A stretch of DNA of 7,204 nt from Chlorobiota bacterium (lineage in GTDB: Bacteria > Bacteroidota > Ignavibacteria > Ignavibacteriales > Ignavibacteriaceae). A model generated the notes under the pieces. It did not search any database, was not told where the DNA came from, and saw only the letters and a list, made by a program, of their open reading frames with translations. Within the stretch, counting starts at the first letter, position 1. Every line of letters begins with the position of its first letter. Shown here in pieces: positions 1 to 6,176 of the stretch. Made by a program: the position numbers and the translations under genes. The DNA lies in NCBI GenBank assembly GCA_008363265.1, contig RHKR01000192.1, positions 1-7,204 of the forward strand, written 5' to 3'.

Positions 1-108
1 GGTTCCGGTTAGCACGAACTCTTTATTTCTTTATCACGAGTTATGCCCGATCCTGGCGCAAACCATGTGCGGTCAGGTTCGAGGCACCAAACACATATAA
101 TGATTCTC

Positions 109-129
109 CCCGGGAGAAAACCTCCCGGG
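109..129. other. Perfect 8-bp stem-loop with an overlapping alternative hairpin
   Basis: CCCGGGAG (109-116) pairs with CTCCCGGG (122-129) around a 5-nt loop. No U-tract follows on either strand, so it is not a standard terminator. The left arm can instead pair with an upstream TTCTCC (104-109 with GGAGAA at 113-118), giving two mutually exclusive folds. It may be part of a structured RNA from the IS end. Confidence 0.5.
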
Positions 130-205
130 TTGGCCTTAACATAGAAGGCTCTCAGAAATTAAACAGTGCCCGTTGGCTGTTCCATTCACAGATAAAAGAG
201 GGTTA

Positions 206-225
206 GTGAAGCACTGAGGCTTCAC
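206..225. other. Perfect 7-bp stem-loop
   Basis: GTGAAGC (206-212) and GCTTCAC (219-225) are exact reverse complements around a 6-nt loop. A further GGT/ACC pairing (201-203 with 226-228) is possible across a 2-nt bulge. There is no U-tract. The role is unknown; it lies in the non-coding stretch beside the transposase. Confidence 0.45.
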
Positions 226-355
226 ACCGGTAATTATGGGGCTACAGCCCGGGGGCTCGAACTAAAAAGAACAAGGACTTTAACAAAACTCTAAATTAAC
301 AGACGGCCAACCTCCAATCACGGATGATGGTTATCATTGCCATGTAACATGCGGG

Positions 356-1279
356 TTAAGTCAGCGCATTTATCTCGGGGGAATGCACTATCGCCAGACA
401 AGCTGCCTGTGAGTAGGCCCATTTCAGGAATACATTCCCTGACTTTTGATTTTTTGAATCAACGGTCTTCCCCGAAGAACTTCGCTGAGTATGTACCAGC
501 CTGCAGTAGGAAGAATAATTCTGCATCGATCTAAATCTTCGAATATCTTCTGTTTCCACAAGGATGGTCATTCCTAGTATGTTCCCGATACCGGGGACTG
601 AGGTCAGAAGTCTCAATTTCTGAAACGCCAGTTTTTGTGTAACCTCAAGCGCTGTCTTCTCTATTAACTCAATTGAGGAGTTCAATGTCAATATCTGAGT
701 ATGCAGATACTGAAATGAGAGCTTGAGCCCCGGATCGCTGATCGATCTGATATAACGGACCCTCTTTCCCGAATCGCGAAAGGGGTTTTCCTCCACGGAT
801 GGTGACCACCCATTGTACTGAAGGAGTTTGATGTAAAATTGCGCATAGTATGAAGCCCTCTGTCTGACTGCCTTAAGTCTTGACCTCAATAGTTCCCTGA
901 GCCCCCTGTATACCGGAGGAAAGGGATAGGAGAACGGGAAGTTGCCATTCCTCATCAATTGCGCAATGTGATAGGAATCCTGTTTATCGTCCTTCTTCTT
1001 ATGAACCCCAACCCTCATGTAGAGAGCATGCCCCAGATAGAATTGCACATTGTTCTGTCGACAGGCATCCTGTAGCCAATAATAATTGAAAGTTGACTCT
1101 ATCCCTATCGCGGTATCGGACAGGTAGTCTCCCAATTCTATTGAAAGACTGGGGAAGTTTGCCGGTATTCTCTTGTGAACAAGAATTTTATTCTGACTGT
1201 CAACAAGGCAGATAAACATGTTATCTTTGTGTAGATCAATTCCGCAAAAATATTTTGCGTTGATTGTCTGACTTTGCAT
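356..1279 (-). CDS. IS110-family transposase, probably C-terminally truncated
   Basis: This is a transposase of the IS110 family (DEDD RuvC-like N-terminal domain plus C-terminal Transposase_20 domain), which inserts DNA through a guide-RNA-directed recombination reaction. The N-terminal motif CGIDLHKDN carries the first acidic residue (D15), followed by E61 in GIEST and D98/D101 in KKDDKQDSYH, matching the DEDD pattern. A coiled linker follows (about 130-220), then VPGIGNILG (228-236) and the serine-containing HTQRSSSGK (263-271) expected to hold the catalytic serine, then GNVFLKWAYSQA. The protein stops at residue 307, soon after HSPE. Relatives normally continue about 40 residues with a helix rich in A/K/L/Y, which is absent and not found in another frame, so the copy may be defective. 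The ATG at 1279 is chosen because GGAG lies 7 nt upstream; that site is inside a perfect inverted repeat. Confidence 0.85.
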   Translation of the reverse strand: MQSQTINAKYFCGIDLHKDNMFICLVDSQNKILVHKRIPANFPSLSIELGDYLSDTAIGIESTFNYYWLQDACRQNNVQFYLGHALYMRVGVHKKKDDKQDSYHIAQLMRNGNFPFSYPFPPVYRGLRELLRSRLKAVRQRASYYAQFYIKLLQYNGWSPSVEENPFRDSGKRVRYIRSISDPGLKLSFQYLHTQILTLNSSIELIEKTALEVTQKLAFQKLRLLTSVPGIGNILGMTILVETEDIRRFRSMQNYSSYCRLVHTQRSSSGKTVDSKNQKSGNVFLKWAYSQAACLAIVHSPEINALT

Positions 1280-1282
1280 CTT

Positions 1283-1344
1283 GGTTCTCCATGTTTTGTG
1301 AGTGCTCTTTTTCCTTTAAGAAACTTACATAATTTTGGAGAACC
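1283..1344 (-). promoter_or_regulatory. Inverted repeat covering the transposase ribosome binding site
   Basis: GGTTCTCCA (1283-1291) and TGGAGAACC (1336-1344) are exact 9-bp reverse complements separated by 44 nt. In the transposase transcript the inner arm contains the Shine-Dalgarno GGAG, 7 nt before the ATG, so a fold of any transcript that covers both arms would hide the ribosome binding site. Some IS elements use such structures to block translation from read-through transcripts. The outer arm could alternatively mark the IS end. The pairing is seen directly; the function is inference. Confidence 0.5.
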
Positions 1345-1349
1345 TTGTT

Positions 1350-1441
1350 GTTAATATCACGGATTGCACGGATTATGCACGGATTCCACGGATTTTTAAC
1401 AATCTGTGAAATCTGTGTTAAATCCTGTTAATCCGCGTAAC
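1350..1441. repeat. Eight-unit CACGGATT palindromic repeat
   Basis: The left arm holds four exact CACGGATT units (starting 1358, 1367, 1378 and 1387). The right arm holds four degenerate complements: AATCTGTG (1401, 1410), AATCCTGT (1421) and AATCCGCG (1430). Unit spacing is 9-11-9 bp in both arms, so the whole element folds on itself around a 6-nt centre (1395-1400), capped by GTTA (1350-1353) and TAAC (1438-1441). The extra four bases ATAT (1354-1357) form a bulge. It has no coding potential. It resembles dispersed intergenic palindromes, but it needs a genome-wide search to show that it is repeated elsewhere. Confidence 0.8.
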
Positions 1442-1474
1442 TTTTTAGAACATCTCTGCGGTTTAACATAAACG

Positions 1475-1504
1475 AAAAAAGGCCGTCTCAAAACGGGACA
1501 GCCT
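1475..1504 (-). terminator. Rho-independent terminator of the small membrane protein gene
   Basis: On the minus strand AGGCTGTC (1504-1497) pairs with GACGGCCT (1487-1480), 8 bp with one G-U, around a 9-nt loop, followed directly by a run of T (1480-1475). It lies about 70 nt after the stop codon of the histidine-rich gene. The plus-strand reading has a matching A-run and a short T-run (CTCTTTT), so weak termination in the other direction is possible. Confidence 0.8.
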
Positions 1505-1574
1505 CTTTTCCATCATCATCAATTTGGGCTTCGCCAATAGGAGCAGAGACGAAGCACTCAAATAATCATCAATA

Positions 1575-1961
1575 TTATGTCCAGTTCTGTACCATCTGTA
1601 CTTTCTCTTTAGGACGCTCGAAAGAACTCTTTACAACTCTGGGTTTTGAATCCCTTGCCTGTGCCACTCTCATCGAGATCAGGTCATCGGTCGTAACACG
1701 CTGATGAACATTTGGTGAAGTATGGATCCTTGCAAAAACCGGTACATGAGCCGTAACGAAACCGGTGTGATCGTCGTGGTCATGAACGAACTCATGGCTG
1801 CCATGGTTAAGCTGCACCCCTGCAGTAACCGGAGCCTGAGTGTAAGCAAGGTCCGCCTTACGCGACTTCACTTTGTAAACGATGTAACTGATAAGGGCAA
1901 AGATCAGAATTACGAGGGCTGCCGCCTGCGCTATAAAGATCGTAATGTTAGCTAATGCCAT
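1575..1961 (-). CDS. Small single-pass membrane protein with histidine-rich segment
   Basis: I do not recognise a named family. The 128-residue protein begins with a strongly hydrophobic stretch (about residues 6-29, IFIAQAAALVILIFALISYI), directly followed by the basic YKVKSRK; by the positive-inside rule the C-terminal part is cytoplasmic. Residues 53-86 hold eight histidines (53, 56, 60, 62, 65, 72, 80, 86) with aspartates at 61, 63 and 64 in HDHDDH, which could bind a divalent metal. The tail (87-128) is polar and basic and ends QNWT. No cysteines are present. No strong Shine-Dalgarno is seen before the ATG, which is usual in this group. The gene follows the giant adhesin on the same strand after 144 nt containing two hairpins, and has its own terminator. 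It could also be a small accessory subunit of a membrane complex; this cannot be decided here. Confidence 0.7.
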   Translation of the reverse strand: MALANITIFIAQAAALVILIFALISYIVYKVKSRKADLAYTQAPVTAGVQLNHGSHEFVHDHDDHTGFVTAHVPVFARIHTSPNVHQRVTTDDLISMRVAQARDSKPRVVKSSFERPKEKVQMVQNWT

Positions 1962-2008
1962 GTGATTGTCTCAGATTAAAAAGTTGAATAAGGTTCTTTC
2001 CCATTACC

Positions 2009-2031
2009 GGGGCCGCCTTTAGGGCAGCCCC
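2009..2031 (-). other. GC-rich hairpin between adhesin and small membrane protein genes
   Basis: On the minus strand GGGGCTGCC (2031-2023) pairs with GGCGGCCCC (2017-2009), 9 bp with one G-U, loop CTAAA. No T-run follows, so it is at best an imperfect terminator of the adhesin transcript, or a structure in the leader of the downstream gene. Confidence 0.5.
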
Positions 2032-2058
2032 TTAATTCTGTCAGTCTGTCTGGAGTTC

Positions 2059-2087
2059 AGTGTAGAGCGTTCTCCACACTCTACACT
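2059..2087. repeat. 9-bp inverted repeat in GTGTAGAG-type low-complexity tract
   Basis: AGTGTAGAG (2059-2067) and CTCTACACT (2079-2087) are exact complements with an 11-nt loop, directly 3' of the adhesin stop codon. The sequence continues with similar blocks (TTTACACTCCACACT to 2101), so the whole 2059-2101 stretch is a degenerate array of ACTCTACAC/ACTCCACAC-like units. It could be a transcript-end structure; no T-run follows. Confidence 0.45.
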
Positions 2088-2105
2088 TTACACTCCACAC
2101 TAATT

Positions 2106-5100
2106 TTACTTCATAAGGATCATCTTCTTCGTAAGATTAACGTTGTTACCTGTTAGTCTGTAGAAGTAGATTCCTGAAGGTATGTTCGATGCGTTGAACT
2201 CTACCTTGAAGCTGCCGGCTGCATAGTCACCATCCATGAGGGTGGCAACGATCTGACCGGTAATGTCGAATATCTGCATCGAGTAGTTACCCGCTTTTGC
2301 TATCGCCACGTTGATGGTGGTTGAAGGGTTGAACGGGTTAGGATAGTTCTGACCGAGTACGAACTCTGAAGGAACATCGCTGCTTTCAGTTTTTACGCCT
2401 GTTACATTCGATGAAGCCATGTAGATCGCACCGTTAACAGTACCTGTGAAGAGCATCGAGCTTGCATTGCCGTCGGCTGAGCTTGCATTCGGTACTATAA
2501 GGAGTGTGCTGAGGCCTGAGCCACCGAGACCGAGGTTGGTCCATGTGTTTCCGTTGTCAGTTGAGAGGAAGACACCACCTGAGTAAGAAGTTGCAAAGAT
2601 GTTGTTTCCGTTGTCAATTCTGAGCTCGTAAACGAATGAGCCGGGGAAGAAGGTCTTTGTCCAGCTTGCGCCGTTGTTGTCAGATCTGTAGAGACCGTCG
2701 CCATAGGTACCGGCGAAGAGCTTTCCGTCGGTTGTGGCAGCCATTGTCCAGATGTACTGGTAAGCAGGTGAAGCTGATGACCAGTTTGCACCGTTGTCAA
2801 CTGTCTTGAAGACACCGCCACTGAATGTACCGGCGTAAACACTGTTGTCAGGAGCGATTGTAAGACCTGTCACGATGAGGTGTGAACCAAGTCCGCTGTT
2901 TGCTGCTGACCATGTAGTGCCATTGTCAGTTGAAGTGTAAACTCCGAAGCCCCATGTACCGGCGAAGAGCTTGCCGTTGTTGTCGGCTTTAAGATTTCTT
3001 GTGTCCTTGTACTGGAGTGAGCTGAGTGCCCATGAAGCACCGTTGTTCGAGCCAACATAAACACCTGTTACAGTAGCTGCAAGAAGGTTTCCGTTGGGGG
3101 TAAGCTTAAGTGCCCATACAGCGCCTGAGTAAACATCAGCATTGATGTGTGTCCAGGTGTTGTTGTCGGTTGTCTTGTAGATGTAACCGCTTGCTGTACC
3201 GGCATAGATGGTGCCCTGACCGTCTGACTCGAGGGTAGTAACCACCTGACCTGCAGGGAAGTTACCGATCTGCTGCCAGTTGGTGTTTCCGCTTCCACCG
3301 CCGTTGTTGTTGGCTGAGAAGGAAACAGAGGCAGAAGAGGTGTTGTTGGCCGAATTAGGATCGGGTGCGCTTGAATTTGTTACAGAAGCAACATTCACGA
3401 TGGTCTGGTTCGAAGGAACATTACCGATGAATGGTGAAAGGTTGAACTGTCCTGAACCTGTCATCGACTTAACTATCGTCTGACCGGTGATGATACCGGC
3501 AGGGAAAGTAAGATCAGCAAAAGGAGCGAGGAACGAACCCTTTACATCGATACCTGAGATGGTGATCGCTGTAGCTTCAGGGAAGTTGTAAATTACATTT
3601 CTGATTGAAGTGCCGTTTACGAAGAGGCCGCCGTTCCAGTCAACTGTTGTACCGTAAATATTAACGAGCACTGTGGCGCCGTTGGGTACATTTATCTCCA
3701 CGGTGTGCGCGGCGTTAAGATCAGCAGCGTTAACCGAGAAGATGTTGAAGAACGGATCGCCATTCGAAAGGTTCAGTGTACCCCACTGGAAGGTGGTTGT
3801 TCCGTTAGGAGCATAACCGCCAAGCTGTGTGCTGAGGCCTTCGAGGTAGGTTGTTGCAGTTGCGAAGTCGATAACATTCGCTTCCTGTCTTAAAGTGCCT
3901 TCCTCGATCGAAACTGAGGTCTGTGGAAGATTTGAAGTGCCGCCGAAAACAACATTTCCGTTGTAAACGCGACCGCTTGTGTAAATAAGGTTTCCACCAA
4001 CCACGAGTACATCTTCTGTACCGTTGGTGTTGGCAAGCTTGTCACCTACCGAGTATCCGCCGAGGCTGGCGTTTCCGCCGACAGCGAGTTTACCTTCGGT
4101 ATCAGCTGAAGGCTGTGTAATGTTTCCAAGAATGAAAACATTGTAAGGTTTTGCAGCGCCGAGGTCGATGTTCGAAAGGTTGAGAGCGTTGCAGTCAACT
4201 GTTACATCGATCGTAAGGGTGGCGGTTGCGCCGTTGTTAAGTGTTCCGACCGTCCACTCACCGGTTGCGTCGTTGTAAGCACCCTGTGAAGCGGTTGCTG
4301 AAGCAAAAACGAGACCTGCAGGAAGAACATCGGTTACAACCACTGAGCCCGCGCTCGCAGCACCGTTGTTCATTACAGCTACAGTGTAGGTGAAAGAAGA
4401 AGCACAGTTGATGGTTGTAGTGTTCGCGGTCTTGGTAACTTCAAGATCGGCCGAGTTGAGGAACATACCGGCATCCCATGTCAGGTCGTTTTCGCCCGAA
4501 GTGAGGGTTGTGCAGTTTGTTCTGCCGTCGGTTTCGTCAGCGTCTGAATCAAGTGAAGCATCGTTTCCTTCAGCTTCAGGTGAGAAAGAGTAACCTGTAG
4601 GAAGGGTGAACTCTACATAGTAGTCACCGGGTACGAGGTTGGTGAAGCTGTAGTTACCGTTTGCATCGGTAGTAGTGGTTGACTGAAGAACGCCCATGCA
4701 GTCGTAAAGTTTTACTGTAACATTGGCAATACCGTTTTCGCCGGCATCTTGGATACCGTCTTTATCGGTGTCTTCCCAAACCTTGTCACCTATTGAAGCA
4801 GGGTAAACAGGTTCGTTTTTAAGACCCGCGTCGAGGGTGAGGTTGTTCTCACCGGCACCGAGGGTGTAGCAAGCTGTTTTACCGGTTGTTTCATCAGCGT
4901 CTGAATCAGTAGCGTCGTTGCCACCTGCATCTTTTGTGGTGAAAACAAGACCGTTGGGGAGTTCAAATTTTACATAATAGTCGCCGGCAGGTAAGTTACT
5001 GAAAAGGTAGTTGCCGTTAGCGTCCGTTGTTGTGGTGGAAATAAGTGTGTTGTTGCAGTCATAAAGTTTAACTGTAACATCATCGATACCGGCTTCGCCG

Positions 5101-5792
5101 CCATCCTGAACACCGTTACCATTGGTATCAAACCAAACTTTGTCGCCGATCGAGCCAACCTGAGGAGGCGCGTTCTTCAAACCGGCATCAACTGTCAAGT
5201 TGTTGTCACCACCTTCGAGTGAGTAGCAAGCTGTCTTTCCTGTGGCAACATCCGCATCTGAATCTTTTGAATCGTCAGAGCCGGCATTCTTTGTTGTGAA
5301 GAGTTTGCCTGAAGGAAGGGTGTACTCAACATAATAGTCGCCCGCAGTAAGGTTACTGAAAAGGAAGTTACCGTTGGCATCGGTGGTTGTTGTGGCAACG
5401 AGAGTGTGATTGCAGTTGTAAAGTTTTACAACAACATTTGCCACACCGGCTTCACCGGCATCCTGAACACCGTCTTCATCCGTATCGAACCATACCTTGT
5501 CGCCGAGTGAGACAGGAAGGTTGGTCGGAGGGCATCCGAGAAAGCCTTTGTTCTGGTTACCATTATCAAAGTTCTCATTGATCTTTGTGGCTGCATCGTT
5601 GATCTGTGAATAAGTGTAACCGGTAGTTCCGCCGCCGATCGCTGTGTTCGCGATAGCGAGGAAATCGTTAACGGTCATACCGGCGAAAGTACCGGACTTG
5701 ATCACGAGATCTTTGAGCTTAAGCGGATTCGAACTGAGAAAACCGGCTTCATCATACTTGACATTAAGAAGAAGAGCCAGAACCGGCGGTCT
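2106..5792 (-). CDS. Giant T9SS-exported adhesin, body (SdrD_B x3, DUF11, choice-of-anchor A, propeller)
   Basis: This is the main part of a secreted surface protein. Numbering residues from the GTG at 5705, the domains are: the end of a TQGGWG-type N-terminal domain (1-60, ending GFLGCP); three SdrD_B modules (65-176, 184-295, 303-415), each with a DxDxDGxxDxGE-like calcium loop and a conserved cysteine pair; the first part of a DUF11 domain (419-505); a choice-of-anchor A-like domain (about 511-765, starting YNVFILGNI, with LVVGGNL); the last DUF11 strands (767-797, DPNSANNTSSASV); a GGGSG linker; a propeller of seven blades (about 808-1098) with Asp-boxes such as STDNGTTW; and a type A T9SS sorting domain (1112-1199) with NYPNPFNPSTTI, expected to be processed after crossing the outer membrane. 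GTG 5705 is not a credible start: the conserved domain continues upstream in frame as PVLALLLNVKYDEAG to about 5786, with the frame open to 5792. The missing signal peptide is in the fragment at 5764-6015, in another frame. Adhesion or surface-layer function is inferred from domains. Confidence 0.85.
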   Translation of the reverse strand, partial: RPPVLALLLNVKYDEAGFLSSNPLKLKDLVIKSGTFAGMTVNDFLAIANTAIGGGTTGYTYSQINDAATKINENFDNGNQNKGFLGCPPTNLPVSLGDKVWFDTDEDGVQDAGEAGVANVVVKLYNCNHTLVATTTTDANGNFLFSNLTAGDYYVEYTLPSGKLFTTKNAGSDDSKDSDADVATGKTACYSLEGGDNNLTVDAGLKNAPPQVGSIGDKVWFDTNGNGVQDGGEAGIDDVTVKLYDCNNTLISTTTTDANGNYLFSNLPAGDYYVKFELPNGLVFTTKDAGGNDATDSDADETTGKTACYTLGAGENNLTLDAGLKNEPVYPASIGDKVWEDTDKDGIQDAGENGIANVTVKLYDCMGVLQSTTTTDANGNYSFTNLVPGDYYVEFTLPTGYSFSPEAEGNDASLDSDADETDGRTNCTTLTSGENDLTWDAGMFLNSADLEVTKTANTTTINCASSFTYTVAVMNNGAASAGSVVVTDVLPAGLVFASATASQGAYNDATGEWTVGTLNNGATATLTIDVTVDCNALNLSNIDLGAAKPYNVFILGNITQPSADTEGKLAVGGNASLGGYSVGDKLANTNGTEDVLVVGGNLIYTSGRVYNGNVVFGGTSNLPQTSVSIEEGTLRQEANVIDFATATTYLEGLSTQLGGYAPNGTTTFQWGTLNLSNGDPFFNIFSVNAADLNAAHTVEINVPNGATVLVNIYGTTVDWNGGLFVNGTSIRNVIYNFPEATAITISGIDVKGSFLAPFADLTFPAGIITGQTIVKSMTGSGQFNLSPFIGNVPSNQTIVNVASVTNSSAPDPNSANNTSSASVSFSANNNGGGSGNTNWQQIGNFPAGQVVTTLESDGQGTIYAGTASGYIYKTTDNNTWTHINADVYSGAVWALKLTPNGNLLAATVTGVYVGSNNGASWALSSLQYKDTRNLKADNNGKLFAGTWGFGVYTSTDNGTTWSAANSGLGSHLIVTGLTIAPDNSVYAGTFSGGVFKTVDNGANWSSASPAYQYIWTMAATTDGKLFAGTYGDGLYRSDNNGASWTKTFFPGSFVYELRIDNGNNIFATSYSGGVFLSTDNGNTWTNLGLGGSGLSTLLIVPNASSADGNASSMLFTGTVNGAIYMASSNVTGVKTESSDVPSEFVLGQNYPNPFNPSTTINVAIAKAGNYSMQIFDITGQIVATLMDGDYAAGSFKVEFNASNIPSGIYFYRLTGNNVNLTKKMILMK
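4461..5513 (-). repeat. Three tandem SdrD_B-encoding modules, 357-bp period
   Basis: Equivalent residues recur exactly every 119 codons: GDKVW at 68, 187 and 306; the first cysteine at 98, 217 and 336; the second at 160, 279 and 398. There is no indel between the three copies. Shared blocks such as TTTTDANGN use different synonymous codons in each copy, so the array is not a fresh duplication; the length seems held by structure. Confidence 0.85.
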
Positions 5793-6015
5793 TTATTCCG
5801 CCCATCTCAGCGTAGGCTGGGAATACCGCGTCGAAGTGCGCGTCCCTGATACCACCGGGGGTGCTGTTACCCTTGCTTCCCCATCCGCCCTGGGTGAATG
5901 TTCTCATGCCTGTAAGGTCACAAGAGCCACCACTGGCGAGGGTAGTGCCGGTGAAAATGAACGCCAACAGGATCACCGTGATGATACTGCTGAAGATCGT
6001 TTTTGAATTGTTCAT
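5764..6015 (-). pseudogene. N-terminal fragment of the giant adhesin (signal peptide and TQGGWG domain start)
   Basis: The 83-residue frame has a signal peptide (basic MNNSK, hydrophobic core about 7-24, likely cleavage near TLAS/GG) for Sec export, then CDLTGMRTFTQGGWGSKGN and FDAVFP, the opening of the N-terminal domain found in many T9SS surface proteins. It runs out at GSGSSS. The body of the adhesin begins one frame away within the same 30 nt (overlap 5764-5792), and the body carries the rest of this domain. Relatives have roughly 50 residues between the FP motif and the LALxLNVxFD motif; here only about a dozen codons lie between them, so a deletion of about 40 codons that also shifts frame is the simplest explanation. 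Start 6015 is preferred over the upstream ATGs at 6120 and 6051: it begins the signal peptide and leaves a leader of about 37 nt from the predicted sigma-54 start site. Assembly error is an alternative. Confidence 0.7.
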
Positions 6016-6062
6016 TTTATTGGTCCAAATATTTGATTTATAAAAACTCATGGCCTCTATTA

Positions 6063-6078
6063 AGCAATAACCGTGCCA
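6063..6078 (-). promoter_or_regulatory. Sigma-54 (RpoN) -24/-12 promoter for the adhesin
   Basis: Minus-strand TGGCACGGTTATTGCT matches the sigma-54 consensus TGGCACG-N4-TTGCW at every informative base. GG (6077-6076) and GC (6065-6064) are separated by exactly 10 bp, as required. The predicted transcription start is near 6052, giving a leader of about 37 nt before the ATG at 6015. Sigma-54 promoters need an ATP-driven enhancer-binding activator, so the adhesin is expected to be tightly switched. It is separated from the upstream gene by a strong terminator. Confidence 0.75.
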
Positions 6079-6155
6079 ATATCCGTAACTTATTGTTTTT
6101 AATACAGTTACAGCTACCAAACCTCTAAATTACCCCTTTAGCGCGGTTAAACCAT

Positions 6156-6176
6156 CCCGAATTAATACACTTCGGG
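6156..6176. promoter_or_regulatory. Candidate activator-binding dyad upstream of the sigma-54 promoter
   Basis: CCCGAA (6156-6161) and TTCGGG (6171-6176) are exact complements around a 9-nt spacer, centred about 114 bp upstream of the predicted start, the usual range for sigma-54 enhancer sites. A second dyad, TCTCA-ATA-TGAGA (6195-6207), lies about 35 bp further upstream. No T-run follows on either strand, so a terminator is unlikely. The regulatory role is inference. Confidence 0.35.

Larger units (their letters stand above)
1..355. other. Non-coding region downstream of the IS110 transposase
   Basis: No convincing reading frame is seen on either strand; in particular, none of the three minus-strand frames restores the missing C-terminal end of the neighbouring transposase. 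The stretch is rich in short perfect inverted repeats: 109-116 with 122-129 (8 bp, 5-nt loop), 162-166 with 177-181 (5 bp), 206-212 with 219-225 (7 bp, 6-nt loop), and a longer-range pair 128-135 with 305-312. In IS1111-type members of the IS110 family, the non-coding end 3' of the transposase encodes a structured guide (bridge) RNA, so this is where one would be expected. That assignment is inference from position and structure; no IS end or loop-to-target match could be established. Confidence 0.45.

Noticed and set aside
231..262. tRNA-like or tmRNA-like segment (GGGGCTACAGC and GGCTCGAAC)
   Set aside because: No cloverleaf, anticodon arm or matching acceptor stem can be built on either strand.
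317..1364. ATCACGGAT on both sides of the transposase (317-325 and 1356-1364) as an insertion-site duplication
   Set aside because: IS110 elements do not normally make target duplications of this kind, an end at 325 would leave almost no 3' IS sequence, and a 9-base match can arise by chance or from the CACGGATT repeat family.
1358..1437. CRISPR array
   Set aside because: Units are 8 bp at 9-11 bp pitch with no spacers and are mirrored in the opposite orientation.
3280..4593. Plus-strand reading frames opposite the adhesin
   Set aside because: They are short, lack recognisable domains and are explained as antisense shadows of the conserved minus-strand protein.
5764..5792. Programmed ribosomal frameshift joining the adhesin fragments
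   Set aside because: No slippery heptamer or downstream pseudoknot is evident in the overlap, and a frameshift alone would not supply the missing middle of the domain.
5764..6120. Start of the adhesin fragment at 6120 or 6051
   Set aside because: Both lie at or upstream of the predicted sigma-54 start site (about 6052) and would put polar residues before a well-formed signal peptide that begins at 6015.
6156..6176. Terminator of the upstream gene
   Set aside because: The T-run on the minus strand precedes the stem and does not follow it; the real terminator is at 6261-6302.
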